A DNA stretch of 64,000 nucleotides from NCBI RefSeq assembly GCF_014639435.1, contig NZ_BMFZ01000004.1, forward strand, positions 1-64,000, read 5' to 3'. Under the pieces are notes generated by a model. It made no database searches and had not been told where the DNA came from. It saw only the letters and a program-made list of their open reading frames with translations. Both the position numbers and the translations under genes were made by a program. Source of the DNA: Hafnia psychrotolerans (lineage in GTDB: Bacteria; Pseudomonadota; Gammaproteobacteria; Enterobacterales; Enterobacteriaceae). This document shows, in pieces, positions 30,678 to 39,830 of this stretch (positions are counted from its first letter, which is position 1; each line of letters starts with the position of its first letter).

Positions 30678-32840
30678 TTATTTTGCGATCACATACCCCA
30701 TAATACGTTTCCAGCCGATCGTTTTTTTCTCAACGTAAACGCCCTGCAACTCTGGCGAGAATCCGGGCAACAGGTTAATGCCCTCTTCCAGTGCCACAAA
30801 GTAACGCTGTACCGCCCCGCCCCAGACTTCGCCAGGAACGACACACAGAACACCTGGAGGATATGGCAAAGCACCTTCCGCTGCGATACGGCCTTCAGCT
30901 TCACCAATCGGTACCAGCTCGATATTATCCCGAATAAACTCGTTATGTGCGTCCTGCGCATTCATCGCCACCTGTGGGAAACTCTTCTCGCGGAACATCT
31001 CTTTTTGCAGCTCTTTTACGTCAAAACTGACGTACAAGTTATGCATCTCCTGGCACAACTGGCGGATAGTGTAGTTACGGTAACGATCTTCATTCTTACG
31101 GTATACCGTCGGCAGGACTTCACTCAGTGGCGCATCTTCTTCGATATAGCGCTCAAAACGGGCGATCTCTTCAATCAGCAGTTGCATCTTCGCCGGTGTC
31201 TCGGCAGGCGTCAGCAGGAAGAGGATCGAGTTGAGGTCGCACTTCTCAGGCACGATACCGTTTTCACGCAGGAAGTTAGCAAGAATGGCAGCAGGGATCC
31301 CGAACTCAGTATACTTTCCGCTCTCCGCATCAATGCCCGGTGTGGTCAGCAACAGTTTGCATGGATCGACAAAATACTGCTTCTCCGCGTACCCCTCAAA
31401 AGCATGCCAACGCTCGCCCGGCACAAAATCAAAGAAGCGCACATCATTGGCCATTTTTTCGGTGTCGTGATTCTGCCACGCAATGCCATCAACCACCGGC
31501 GGCACAAACGGCAGGATCATCGAGCACTGGTCTAGCAACATTTTGCGCGCTTCAATACCGAGTTTCACACACTCCATCCACATGTGCTTGCCGCTACCCC
31601 CGGCGTGAATACGCGCATTGACGTCCAGCGCGGCAAACAGCGGATAAAATGGGCTGGTTGAGGCATGCATCATAAAAGCATTGTTAAGCTTCTTATGGCT
31701 GCAATGACGCTTCTGGCCTTTGATATGGTTGTCTTTTTTGTGGATTTGCGAAGTCTGCGAGAACCCAGCCTGCTGCTTGTGAACCGATTGTGTGACGATG
31801 ATTCCCGGGTCGTTCTCATTGAGTTCCAGCAACAAGGGTGAGCACTGTTGCATCATCGGGATGAACTGCTCATAACCGACCCATGCGGAGTCAAACAGGA
31901 TGTAATCACACAAATGGCCAATTTTATCCACCACCTGACGGGCGTTATAAATGGTGCCGTCGTAAGTGCCGAGCTGAATGATCGCCAGACGGAACGGCCG
32001 TTTTTCACCTGCGCGTTCAGGGGCAACCTGTTTGATCTGCTGGCGCAAATAACTTTCGTCAAAGCAGTCGGCGTCAATACCGCCAATAAAGCCAAACGGA
32101 TTTCGCGCGGTTTCCAGATAAACCGGTGTAGCACCTGCCTGCAACAGTGCGCCGTGATGGTTAGATTTATGATTATTGCGGTCAAACAGCACCAAATCAT
32201 CACGGGTTAACAGCGCATTGGTCACCACTTTGTTGGCAGCCGAGGTCCCGTTCAAGACAAAATACGTTTTGTCCGCGCTGAACACTTTAGCCGCATATTT
32301 TTGTGCATCTTTCGCCGAGCCTTCGTGGATCAGTAAATCACCCAGTTTAACGTCAGCATTACACATGTCGGAGCGGAAAATATTCGGGCCATAAAAGTCA
32401 TAGAACTGACGTCCAGCAGGATGGCGACGGAAAAATTCGCCGCCCTGATGACCGGGACAAGCAAAGGTCGAATTCTCCATCTCGACATATTTCTTCAACG
32501 TATCGAAAAATGGCGGGAACAATGCCTCTTCGTAGGCCTGTGCGGCAGACTCAATCTGCGCGGCATAAAATGCCTGATTAGCATCAGACAAGGCGATCAC
32601 GCCTTTCAGCACAGGCAAATAATCCGGGGAAACCTGCTCGGATCCCTGCACTGCAACAAACGCCGGAATACCAAATCCCAACGCATCTATGCCTGCCAGC
32701 CGGCCACTGTTTAAATCTCCCACGGAGATAATAATGGCGGCAATATCCGCATAATCGGCGCGACGGAGATCCACAACCACACGGTGTGACTCAATATAAG
32801 GGGCCACGGAAGCGCTTGCTGCAATTTTCAAAAGTTTCAT
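30678..32840 (-). CDS. ornithine decarboxylase (SpeC locus, SpeF-like sequence)
   Basis: Fold-I PLP decarboxylase that converts ornithine to putrescine. The start at 32840 (MKLLKIAASASV) aligns with known enzymes, giving 720 residues; 63 codons of open frame upstream look non-coding. An N-terminal wing domain precedes the PLP domain, with the Schiff-base lysine in QSVHKQQAGFSQTS. The position next to tRNA-Phe and mltC is that of speC in E. coli. Yet the N-terminus (KLLKIA), GIPAFVAV and HQGGEFFRRHPAG are closer to the inducible SpeF. I therefore leave the symbol open. No potE antiporter is adjacent, which argues for a biosynthetic role. Confidence 0.92.
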   Translation of the reverse strand: MKLLKIAASASVAPYIESHRVVVDLRRADYADIAAIIISVGDLNSGRLAGIDALGFGIPAFVAVQGSEQVSPDYLPVLKGVIALSDANQAFYAAQIESAAQAYEEALFPPFFDTLKKYVEMENSTFACPGHQGGEFFRRHPAGRQFYDFYGPNIFRSDMCNADVKLGDLLIHEGSAKDAQKYAAKVFSADKTYFVLNGTSAANKVVTNALLTRDDLVLFDRNNHKSNHHGALLQAGATPVYLETARNPFGFIGGIDADCFDESYLRQQIKQVAPERAGEKRPFRLAIIQLGTYDGTIYNARQVVDKIGHLCDYILFDSAWVGYEQFIPMMQQCSPLLLELNENDPGIIVTQSVHKQQAGFSQTSQIHKKDNHIKGQKRHCSHKKLNNAFMMHASTSPFYPLFAALDVNARIHAGGSGKHMWMECVKLGIEARKMLLDQCSMILPFVPPVVDGIAWQNHDTEKMANDVRFFDFVPGERWHAFEGYAEKQYFVDPCKLLLTTPGIDAESGKYTEFGIPAAILANFLRENGIVPEKCDLNSILFLLTPAETPAKMQLLIEEIARFERYIEEDAPLSEVLPTVYRKNEDRYRNYTIRQLCQEMHNLYVSFDVKELQKEMFREKSFPQVAMNAQDAHNEFIRDNIELVPIGEAEGRIAAEGALPYPPGVLCVVPGEVWGGAVQRYFVALEEGINLLPGFSPELQGVYVEKKTIGWKRIMGYVIAK

Positions 32841-33099
32841 CAAGACTCTCAAACAATTAAGTAAGAGGGTGTGCCAATTAGCACGGCAATGAGCGGGATT
32901 GTACGTCGTGAAGTCAAAGCACACAGATCCAGCCCGGCAAAGTGACGCTGGCGATAAACTTGATGTCGAATGTGAAAGCACAATGCCATCAGGCAAAGGG
33001 GATACCAATCGAGATTCAGGCTCAGCCACGTCTGATAGACATCAGTAAAATCAGAGAACGCTCTATTTTTAATCATGTCTAACAGCAAGCAAGATAGCC

Positions 33100-33219
33100 T
33101 TACCGCATGGGGGAAACAGCCAAGGGAGAAAAACAGGGAATGCGAAGTTCACAACACACGAAGGAAGTCATCAGCGATGTTTTACGCTTACAGAAAGCGC
33201 GATGTGAAAAACCAGTCAT
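33100..33219 (-). CDS. possible 39-codon leader ORF upstream of ornithine decarboxylase
   Basis: A short reading frame (begins MTGFSHRAF, ends VSPMR) with an AGAAGGG ribosome-binding site 6-7 nt before its ATG, about 260 nt upstream of the decarboxylase. In E. coli and Salmonella a short peptide, SpeFL, upstream of speF arrests ribosomes on ornithine. Only the FxHRxF element is reminiscent of that peptide, and its key FDFHFF end is missing. Homology is not shown; size and place are the only support. Confidence 0.22.
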   Translation of the reverse strand: MTGFSHRAFCKRKTSLMTSFVCCELRIPCFSPLAVSPMR

Positions 33220-33480
33220 GCCGCACCCTTCTTGAGCCGTTGCGAGAAAAAGGAAATATCTCAGTCAATAAATCGCCGCAATAATGGCATCATTCTTACC
33301 AGGGTACAAGCCTACGGAATAGCCATTTTGCCAACAAAATGCCCCATTTTTAACCTATTAATTTAACGGGATTTTCCTGGCTCCACACGATAGCCCAGAG
33401 TGCCCCCGAGATCGCTACCCGGACATTGTCTTAAAAAACATCATTCGAACAACACGGCGCACGCATAGAGAAAAAAGCCA

Positions 33481-33516
33481 TTGACGACGCACAGCCAATA
33501 CGGTTTAATGCGCCCC
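33481..33516 (+). promoter_or_regulatory. tRNA-Phe promoter
   Basis: TTGACG, 17-bp spacer, TTTAAT, then the GC-rich discriminator GCGCCCC typical of stringently controlled stable-RNA promoters. It ends a few bases before the mature tRNA. The preceding stretch 33220-33480 shows no gene. Confidence 0.88.
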
Positions 33517-33519
33517 GTT

Positions 33520-33595
33520 GCCCGGATAGCTCAGTCGGTAGAGCAAGGGATTGAAAATCCCTGTGTCCTTGGTTCGATTCCGAGTCCGGGCACCA
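33520..33595 (+). tRNA. pheV: tRNA-Phe (GAA)
   Basis: A 76-nt tRNA with acceptor stem GCCCGGA/TCCGGGC, encoded ACCA end, D-loop AGCTCAGTCGGTAGAGC, anticodon GAA at 33553-33555 in a TTGAAAA loop, and T-loop GGTTCGATTCC. The locus corresponds to pheV beside speC in E. coli, a frequent integration site for genomic islands; an integrase remnant follows 260 nt downstream. Confidence 0.97.
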
Positions 33596-33710
33596 TCTTC
33601 AGAGCCTGTTCGTTAAGAGGTGAGATCCTTAACGGGCATGACATAAGTACCCGAAACAGCTTCATGTGATAAATATGCTTATCGCATCGATTGTTGAACA
33701 TTCGGGACTA

Positions 33711-33796
33711 AGAAGCCGGAGAGTGTTAGTCGCACTCTCTGGCTTTCTCACGTCCTTCCGATAAGAACTTTGACAGTATCCCATTGGGAGTGTCAA
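33711..33796. repeat. two inverted repeats between tRNA-Phe and the integrase remnant
   Basis: First, AGCCGGAGAGTG pairs with CACTCTCTGGCT (about 33714-33745), possibly the tRNA terminator. Second, 33770-33796 is a bulged palindrome with TTGACA and TGTCAA arms around TCCCA/TGGGA. The second could be an integrase or excisionase arm site or the end of the integrase transcript. No duplicate of the tRNA 3' end was recognised elsewhere in the window. Confidence 0.4.
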
Positions 33797-33854
33797 TCTT
33801 ATGTAAAGAAAAGCTTCAATTTTTTGCTTTCAGTCACTTAGATTTCACTTAAGA

Positions 33855-34298
33855 TTAATCCCATCCCCCAAAAACTTCATCTAAAGCTACACGTAAACTG
33901 TCCATATTACCTTCCACATACTCCAGCATAACAGCCACACTTGAATGTCCTACCAGCGTTTGAACAACTTTGAGATTACGATCAGGGGATTTCATCATGT
34001 CGGTAGCAATAGTATGCCTAAACCTATGTGGAGTAATGACACACTGACACTCAGTCGATAGTCGTCGAAAGAAACCACGTAGGGGTTGATAAGCCATTAC
34101 ATCGGTTAAAATATTTTTTCGCCCGTCAAACCTGCTCGCGTTAAATAACATATCGCCGTGTATTGCTCCGCGCTCAGTTGCAGCCGTCATCAACCGTTCA
34201 AGCCTCAGTCGCAATAATCGGGTGATAGGAACCCGGTGCTCTCTGTGATTTTTTGAAGCTTCAGGACGTAAATTTATCCATCTCCCTTCCAGATGAAC
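33855..34298 (-). pseudogene. tyrosine recombinase (integrase), N-terminus lost
   Basis: C-terminal catalytic domain of a phage/island-type integrase. The active-site pieces present are HRFRHT (His-x-x-Arg), VGHSSV (second His) and Tyr in MLEYVE. The open frame continues upstream through LEGRWINLRPEASKNHREH (before 34214) and then runs into the end of an IS3-type element at 34298, so the N-terminal half and the first catalytic Arg region are gone or truncated. It is probably inactive. The position after tRNA-Phe marks an old island integration. Confidence 0.8.
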
Positions 34299-34468
34299 TG
34301 ATCCTACCCACGTAATGTGGACACAGGTCTAAGCGAGGTTTTGGTTTTCAAATTGGGAGTGTGTTGTTTACGGGGCTTGTTTTTCGTTGCTGATGGTTTA
34401 GTCATGAGCCACCTCTGGTTGAGAGTTTACTCACTTAATACCGTGTCCACTATTGCTGGGTAAGATCA
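34299..34468. mobile_element. internally deleted IS3-family element (170 bp)
   Basis: Two inverted ends face each other: TGATCCTACCCACGTAATG... at 34299 and, inverted at 34468, TGATCTTACCCAGCAATA..., both reaching GTGGACAC. Inside, on the minus strand from 34405, is the start of an OrfA-like frame (MTKPSATKNKPRKQHTP), which soon fuses to the other end. The transposase body is deleted, leaving a MITE-like derivative. No clear target duplication is seen. Its left end adjoins the truncated integrase. Confidence 0.75.
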
Positions 34469-34574
34469 GGGTTCTGCCAGTGTTTAAAAAGGAAAAAGCC
34501 GTTTAGTTTTGTTCTTTTAAACAAAATTACTGATGATTTATGTTCACAAAATATGTTTTACGGTTTACCTTTTT

Positions 34575-34597
34575 AAGGTGCATTTAAAATACAACTT
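34575..34597 (+). promoter_or_regulatory. NsrR-type operator at hmp
   Basis: Inverted 11-1-11 repeat: AAGGTGCATTT, one A, then AAATACAACTT. This closely fits the NsrR consensus of 11-mers resembling AAGATGYATTT seen at E. coli hmp. It lies 21 nt before the hmp start codon, so it would overlap the promoter/early leader and give nitric-oxide-inducible expression. The stretch 34469-34574 is AT-rich promoter DNA. Confidence 0.8.
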
Positions 34598-34618
34598 AAA
34601 AGATAAGCGAGCAATTAC

Positions 34619-35902
34619 ATGATTACCTCAGAACAACAAGAACTTGTTAAAGCTACGGTACCGGTTCTTAAAGAAAACGGCGTTGCGCTGACGGATTATT
34701 TTTACAAGCGTATGCTGAAGAATAATCCAGAACTTAAAGAAACCTTTAACATGGGACACCAGCGCAGTGGTGCGCAGGCAAAAGCATTGGCTGGTGCAGT
34801 TCTGGCCTATGCTGAGAATATTGACGATCCTTCAGTGCTTGCACCTGTAGTTGAGCTCATCTGTCACAAGCATGTCAGTCTTAACATTCAGGCACCCGAT
34901 TACGACATCGTGGGTGAGAATCTATTGCACTCCATCAGTGAAGTACTGAGCATCCCTATGGATGACAAGTTGATTTCTGCATGGGCAGCCGCTTATCAAC
35001 AGCTTGCGGATTTATTCATTTCGACAGAGAAATTACTTTATAAGCAGCGGGAAAATACACATGGCAGTTGGCTGGGCTGGCGTGACTTTATTGTCGAGCG
35101 GAAGGTCAAAGAGAACGGTGAAATTACGTCATTCTATCTGGTGCCAAAAGATGAAAAAGCACTTCCGACTTATAAACCCGGCCAATACATCACTGTGCGT
35201 GTAACCGTTCCCGAGCTCGGCATCAAACAGCCTCGTCAGTACAGCCTTTCAGACAGCCCTGGCGGTAAATACCTACGTATTTCTGTAAAGCGTGCAGATG
35301 CGCATGATGAACATCAGGAACCGGGCTACGTCTCTTCAACGTTACATACCGTGATTGGTGAAGGCGACACTATTGAGATCAGCGCACCGACCGGCAATTT
35401 CTTCCTCGTTAATGCCGATCGTAATAATGTGCTCATCAGTGCGGGTATTGGCCTGACACCGATGATCGCCATGTTGAACCAGCTTATCACTGACAATAAC
35501 CGTCTTGATGACAGGTCCGCACTATCGGAAAAACTGAAGTTGCCCTTCCCGGATACTGAAGTAAACAAAAAGCAGATCAGCTTTATTCATGCTGCGCGCA
35601 GCCCCGATGTGCATGCCATGCGTAAAGAAGTCAGTGAGCTATCAAACAAATATAGCAACCTTCACGTGTATGTTGCCTATGAATCTGTAGCTGATAACTT
35701 CGTACCCGGAGAGGACTATCAGATGCTGGGCAGGCTGAGTCTGAAAGAGGTTCCAGTTCAACTCCTGCCAAAGGATGCTGACTACTATTTATGTGGTCCA
35801 CTTCCCTTCATGCAGCACCAGAATGCGACATTACTGGAACTCGGTATTTCACAGGAAAACATCCACAGCGAAGCATTTGGAACCGGCGGCGTTTCTCTTT
35901 AG
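34619..35902 (+). CDS. hmp: flavohemoglobin nitric oxide dioxygenase, with an insertion in the NAD domain
   Basis: Oxidises nitric oxide to nitrate aerobically. Globin domain (1-140): distal Tyr29 and Gln53, proximal His85 in CHKHVSL. FAD domain: QPRQYSLSD near 205-211. NAD domain: SAGIGLTPM near 274-282 and YLCGPLPFM near the C-terminus. It has 427 residues rather than about 396. Most of the excess is a polar insertion at about 291-317, between the GxGxTP helix and the FIHAARS strand. All cofactor residues remain, so activity is likely. An NsrR-type operator precedes it and a broken NsrR-like gene follows. Confidence 0.93.
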   Translation: MITSEQQELVKATVPVLKENGVALTDYFYKRMLKNNPELKETFNMGHQRSGAQAKALAGAVLAYAENIDDPSVLAPVVELICHKHVSLNIQAPDYDIVGENLLHSISEVLSIPMDDKLISAWAAAYQQLADLFISTEKLLYKQRENTHGSWLGWRDFIVERKVKENGEITSFYLVPKDEKALPTYKPGQYITVRVTVPELGIKQPRQYSLSDSPGGKYLRISVKRADAHDEHQEPGYVSSTLHTVIGEGDTIEISAPTGNFFLVNADRNNVLISAGIGLTPMIAMLNQLITDNNRLDDRSALSEKLKLPFPDTEVNKKQISFIHAARSPDVHAMRKEVSELSNKYSNLHVYVAYESVADNFVPGEDYQMLGRLSLKEVPVQLLPKDADYYLCGPLPFMQHQNATLLELGISQENIHSEAFGTGGVSL

Positions 35903-35945
35903 CTCCATGTCTTTTCCCCTACAGAGAACCTCGGGGGAGGGCTTT

Positions 35946-36275
35946 ATGAAACTAAACCAATTTACGGACTTAGGTCTACGTGCACCTATCGACCTTATTC
36001 AGCCCGCTCGTGATATGCCCTTCACGATCAGCTAGATGGCAGTGAAATTGAACGAATTTGTGCATCATCTGGTGATGGGTGATGCATTTAATGTCGCCGC
36101 TGGGATGGATTTTGACGTTCAGGGGCCGTAACGGTGGTGTTGTGCTTGCCAGCAGGTCGGTTGATTATAGGTATGATCATCAAAATCTTGGAAGATCGGG
36201 GTGAATAATTCAAATCAGCTTGTTAACTGCCACAGTCCGGCCTGTCCGCTCAGGAGCAGTTGTGCTGAAATCAAT
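35946..36275 (+). pseudogene. Rrf2-family NsrR-like repressor, decayed
   Basis: Begins MKLNQFTDLGLRAPIDLIQPARDMPFTIS, the winged-helix N-terminus of an NsrR-type protein, with a GGAGGG ribosome-binding site. It hits a TAG at 36033 where a Glu is expected. Homology continues (MAVKLNEFVHHLVM) and then breaks up. Near 36225-36260 a piece of the C-terminal iron-sulphur region reappears (LVNCHSPACPLRSSC, with the three cluster cysteines). Stops and indels exclude a working protein. It lies just after hmp, whose operator it presumably once bound. Confidence 0.78.
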
Positions 36276-36299
36276 ACTTCATCGTGCCATGGCTGCCTT

Positions 36300-36650
36300 C
36301 TCCTAATACCTTGAGCAATACACGTTGGCTGATTCCGCACGCGATACGCAAATACTAGCGCGCTCTTTCTCAGTACGTTTAAGCTGAGTCTTGATATTGG
36401 AGTTATGGAATCCAGAAAAATCTGCACTTGATGCTCGCTCTTACCCGGTTTTACTGCACGAACCCATTTATAGATTGCTGTAGCCGAGACGCCAAAGTGT
36501 TATGAAATTTCAGTAACGGGATAGCTCTGCTCAGTGATCTGGCGGACAGCGTCTTCTTCAAATTCAGGAGTAAAACGTGGTGTGCCAATAGACTCTCCTA
36601 TGCTCAAAATATAGGTCAGATTTGTCTACGGGTTCGCGGGGACACTCCAA
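36300..36650 (-). pseudogene. IS3-family OrfA relic
   Basis: Minus-strand fragment reading GTPRFTPEFEEDAVRQITEQ, then an in-frame TAA, then HFGVSATAIYKWVRAVKPGK and, in another frame, TQLKRTEKERA. These are successive pieces of a transposase OrfA with its helix-turn-helix and leucine-zipper parts. The terminal DNA up to about 36650 is probably the IS end. Stops and frameshifts show it is dead. It fills the space between the broken repressor and norR. Confidence 0.7.
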
Positions 36651-36688
36651 CCCTATAACTAAAGCGTCTATTACTACAGGATCAGTTA

Positions 36689-38224
36689 CTATTTAATCCC
36701 AAGTCGTTTGGCCAGTCTATGAAGATTTCCTGCATCCATATCCAGGGCTCGAGCGCAAGCAGACCAGTTGTTCTGTGTTTCGATCAACATTTTGTTGATC
36801 AACCTTCGCTGAAAGTCCTGCGTGGCCTGCTGGAGATTTAATGAAGATGCCTCAGGCAAATCAACATCCACCGCTGGTATCTCTTCACTATTGTCAGTTG
36901 CTATTAGATTAAAAAGATTGTGATGCAGCGTCACTTCAGCCTGATTTTGCGATGCTCGTGCAAGAATGGCAGCCCGTTCTATGGCGTGCTTCATCTCCCG
37001 TACGTTCCCCGGCCACTCATAGTTAACCAACTGCGTCAGCGTCTCCGCCGGCAGGTTAAGCTGGGCAAGGCCAAGTTTATTTTTGATGTACTCCACGAAG
37101 AAACCTGCCAACAGAACAATGTCGCCTTTCCGCTCACGCAGCGGCGGCACATACAACGGAAAAACGCTCAGACGGTGGAACAAATCGACACGGAATCGTC
37201 CTTCCACGACGGCTTTTTTAAGATCGCAATTGGTGGCGGCCAGGATACGCGCGTTGACGCGTCGCGTGCTGTCATCGCCCACGCGTTGTAGGTCACCGTA
37301 CTGAATCACCCGCAGGAGTTTAGCCTGGAGTGACAGAGATAACTCGGCGATTTCATCCAGAAAAAGCGTGCCGTTATCTGCCATCTCAAATTTACCTGTC
37401 CGGTTGTGAATGGCGCCGGTAAATGCCCCTTTTACATGGCCGAACAATTCACTTTCCGCCACGTTTTCCGGCAACGCAGCACAGTTGAGATAGACAAGTG
37501 GTTTACCAGAGCGGGACGATAAGTGGTGAACGGCATTGGCTACCAGCTCTTTCCCCACGCCGGTTTCACCGGTGATCAGGACATTCAGATCGGAGCCCGC
37601 AACCACGCTGATTTCGTGCCGAAGTTGCTGCATCGGCGCGGAAAGCCCAATCATCTCTTCTTCCGGCTTATACGGATTTTTTTTTCTGCCATTCGCCTCA
37701 CTGCTTGACGGTAACGCCTGTTTTTCAAGCGCATCGACAAGTAATGCATTATTGAGCGCGGATGAAGCCAGAGCACTAATCAGCCAAAGTTCTTCATCAC
37801 TAAAGTCATCAAACTGCGCCGGGTTCAGACTGTCGAACGTCAGCGCACCAATCAACTCCTGATCGGCGAAAAGCGGCAGTCCGATACAGGCGTGAACTTT
37901 CAGTGCGTCATGACCGGGGATCAACCCGTCGTAAGGATCGGGTAGGTGGCTGTTGGCCGGAAAACGCACTACATTGCCCGCGCGCGCAATGGCTTCCAGC
38001 CGCGGATGCGAGGACAGCACAAAACGTCTGCCGAGGACGTCCGGCGATAAGCCGTCAATCGCCAGCGGCCGAAAGTGTTGGCCCTCATAACGCAGCAACG
38101 CCGACGCGTCACATTTCAGCAACTTTCTCACACTGTTAATCAGCCGCTGAAAACGGTCTTCACCAGACAGACCGTATTGTAATTCGATGGCAATATTGGC
38201 CAGGGATTGAATCGACAGGCTCAT
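36689..38224 (-). CDS. norR: nitric oxide-responsive sigma54 activator NorR
   Basis: Activates norVW when nitric oxide binds iron in its N-terminal GAF domain. It has 511 residues (504 in E. coli). The GAF residues Arg75, Tyr98, Asp99, His111, Cys113 and Asp131 linked to the mononuclear iron centre fall at the same numbers as in E. coli. The AAA+ domain has Walker [10 protein letters not shown], the sigma54-contact loop GAFTGA and Walker [13 protein letters not shown]-terminal helix-turn-helix ends at LAKRLGIK. It is divergent from norV with the binding sites between. Confidence 0.96.
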   Translation of the reverse strand: MSLSIQSLANIAIELQYGLSGEDRFQRLINSVRKLLKCDASALLRYEGQHFRPLAIDGLSPDVLGRRFVLSSHPRLEAIARAGNVVRFPANSHLPDPYDGLIPGHDALKVHACIGLPLFADQELIGALTFDSLNPAQFDDFSDEELWLISALASSALNNALLVDALEKQALPSSSEANGRKKNPYKPEEEMIGLSAPMQQLRHEISVVAGSDLNVLITGETGVGKELVANAVHHLSSRSGKPLVYLNCAALPENVAESELFGHVKGAFTGAIHNRTGKFEMADNGTLFLDEIAELSLSLQAKLLRVIQYGDLQRVGDDSTRRVNARILAATNCDLKKAVVEGRFRVDLFHRLSVFPLYVPPLRERKGDIVLLAGFFVEYIKNKLGLAQLNLPAETLTQLVNYEWPGNVREMKHAIERAAILARASQNQAEVTLHHNLFNLIATDNSEEIPAVDVDLPEASSLNLQQATQDFQRRLINKMLIETQNNWSACARALDMDAGNLHRLAKRLGIK

Positions 38225-38229
38225 GATTT

Positions 38230-38285
38230 GTCATTCCGACACGATTAAAGTCAATTCGACAATAACACACCAGTGTCTAAATGAC
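38230..38285. promoter_or_regulatory. three NorR enhancer sites
   Basis: Three GT-N7-AC motifs: GTCATTCCGAC (38230-38240), GTCAATTCGAC (38250-38260) and GTCTAAATGAC (38275-38285). Three sites upstream of norV is the E. coli arrangement. They also sit just upstream of the divergent norR start, allowing autoregulation. Confidence 0.85.
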
Positions 38286-38327
38286 TCACGGCATTTTTAA
38301 TTTCTTTAAAATCAATAGCATAATTTA

Positions 38328-38343
38328 TGGCACGTCACTTGCA
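38328..38343 (+). promoter_or_regulatory. sigma54 promoter of norVW
   Basis: TGGCAC-N5-TTGCA, a consensus -24/-12 element, 43 nt downstream of the last NorR site and 43 nt before the norV ATG. Confidence 0.9.
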
Positions 38344-38385
38344 ATACATACTGAAGTAGAAACCTCACTTATTCAGGATGTAATC

Positions 38386-39819
38386 ATGGCTATTCAGGTA
38401 AAAAATAATATCACTTGGGTTGGGCAAAGAGACTGGGAAGTCCGTGACTTTCACGGCTCCGAATACAAGACCCATCAGGGTAGCAGCTACAACAGCTATC
38501 TGATCCGCGAAGGGAAGAATGTATTGATCGACACAGTAGATCATAAATTCAGCCGTGAATTCGTGACGAATCTGGAGCAAGAGATCGACCTTACTACACT
38601 CGACTACATCATCATTAACCATGCGGAAGAGGACCATGCAGGTGCCTTAACCGAGCTGATGTCCCACATTCCCAACACGCCGATTTATTGCACCACTAAT
38701 GCCATCGATTCGATTAACGGGCACCATCATCATCCTGAGTGGAACTTCCACACGGTGAAAACCGGTGACACCTTGGATATTGGCAACGGCAAGAAATTGA
38801 TTTTTGTCGAAACGCCGATGCTGCATTGGCCGGACAGCATGATGACCTACATGACCGATGACGCGGTGTTATTCAGTAATGACGCCTTTGGTCAGCATTA
38901 TTGTGATGAACATCTTTTCAACGATGAAGTCGACCAGATTGAGCTCTATGAACAGTGTGCGCGTTATTACGCCAATATTCTGACGCCGTTCAGCCGTCTG
39001 GTGACGCCAAAAATTAATGAGATCCTCGGTTTTAATCTGCCGGTCGATATGATTGCCACTTCTCATGGTGTGGTATGGCGTGACAACCCGGCGCAAATCG
39101 TCGAGAAATATCTCGAGTGGGCTGCGGACTATCAGGAAGATCGCATCACAATTTTCTATGACACCATGTCATCGAATACCCGCATGATGGCCGATGCGAT
39201 TGCGCAGGGGATTCATGATACGGATCCAGCCGTAGCGGTGAAAATCTACAATATTGCCCGTCATGATAAAAACGAAATCTTGACACAAATTTTTCGTTCC
39301 AAAGGCATGTTAGTCGGCTCTTCCACCATGAATAACGTGATGATGCCGAAGATCGCTGGAATGCTGGAAGAGTTGGCCGGTTTGCGTTTTCGTAATAAGA
39401 AGGCTTCGGCGTTTGGCAGCTTTGGCTGGACCGGCGGGGCGGTAGATCGTATTCAGACCCGCCTGATGGATGCCGGATTTGATATTGCGCTGTCACTGAA
39501 AATAAAATGGCGCCCGGATGCCAGCACGCTGGAAGAGTGCCGCGAACATGGCAGAAAAATTGCCCGCGAATGGGCGCTGCATCCGCTTGAGGTTAGTACG
39601 CCGTCTGTATCTTCTGCAGCACAGGTCGTTGGATCGGAAACAGAGCCTCTCGCTGACGCTGACATTTGTATGATTTGCAGCGTCTGCCAATGGGTTTATG
39701 ACCCCAAATTGGGCGAACCTCTTCAGGATGTCGCGCCCGGAACTACGTGGTCTGACGTTCCAGAATCTTTCCTTTGCCCAGGTTGCGCGTTGGGTAAGTC
39801 CGTCTTTGATCCGATGTAA
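38386..39819 (+). CDS. norV: flavorubredoxin, anaerobic nitric oxide reductase
   Basis: Reduces nitric oxide to nitrous oxide without oxygen. The start at 38386 ([19 protein letters not shown]) matches E. coli NorV and has AGGA 7 nt upstream; an ATG at 38281 would lie upstream of the sigma54 promoter. It has 477 residues: a beta-lactamase-like diiron domain with H79-E81-D83-H84 (HAEEDHAG), a flavodoxin domain ([15 protein letters not shown]), and a C-terminal rubredoxin with CSVC and CPGC (the first Cys pair is in [11 protein letters not shown]). Followed 11 nt later by norW. Confidence 0.97.
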   Translation: MAIQVKNNITWVGQRDWEVRDFHGSEYKTHQGSSYNSYLIREGKNVLIDTVDHKFSREFVTNLEQEIDLTTLDYIIINHAEEDHAGALTELMSHIPNTPIYCTTNAIDSINGHHHHPEWNFHTVKTGDTLDIGNGKKLIFVETPMLHWPDSMMTYMTDDAVLFSNDAFGQHYCDEHLFNDEVDQIELYEQCARYYANILTPFSRLVTPKINEILGFNLPVDMIATSHGVVWRDNPAQIVEKYLEWAADYQEDRITIFYDTMSSNTRMMADAIAQGIHDTDPAVAVKIYNIARHDKNEILTQIFRSKGMLVGSSTMNNVMMPKIAGMLEELAGLRFRNKKASAFGSFGWTGGAVDRIQTRLMDAGFDIALSLKIKWRPDASTLEECREHGRKIAREWALHPLEVSTPSVSSAAQVVGSETEPLADADICMICSVCQWVYDPKLGEPLQDVAPGTTWSDVPESFLCPGCALGKSVFDPM

Positions 39820-39830
39820 CTGGAGGCTAA

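Noticed and set aside
32841..33029. A 63-codon N-terminal extension of the ornithine decarboxylase
   Set aside because: The residues are unlike any decarboxylase, and the standard N-terminus begins at 32840. Treated as untranslated leader.
38281..38385. An in-frame ATG 35 codons upstream of norV
   Set aside because: It lies upstream of the sigma54 promoter and between it and the NorR sites, so it cannot be in the mRNA. The start at 38386 matches known NorV and has a ribosome-binding site.
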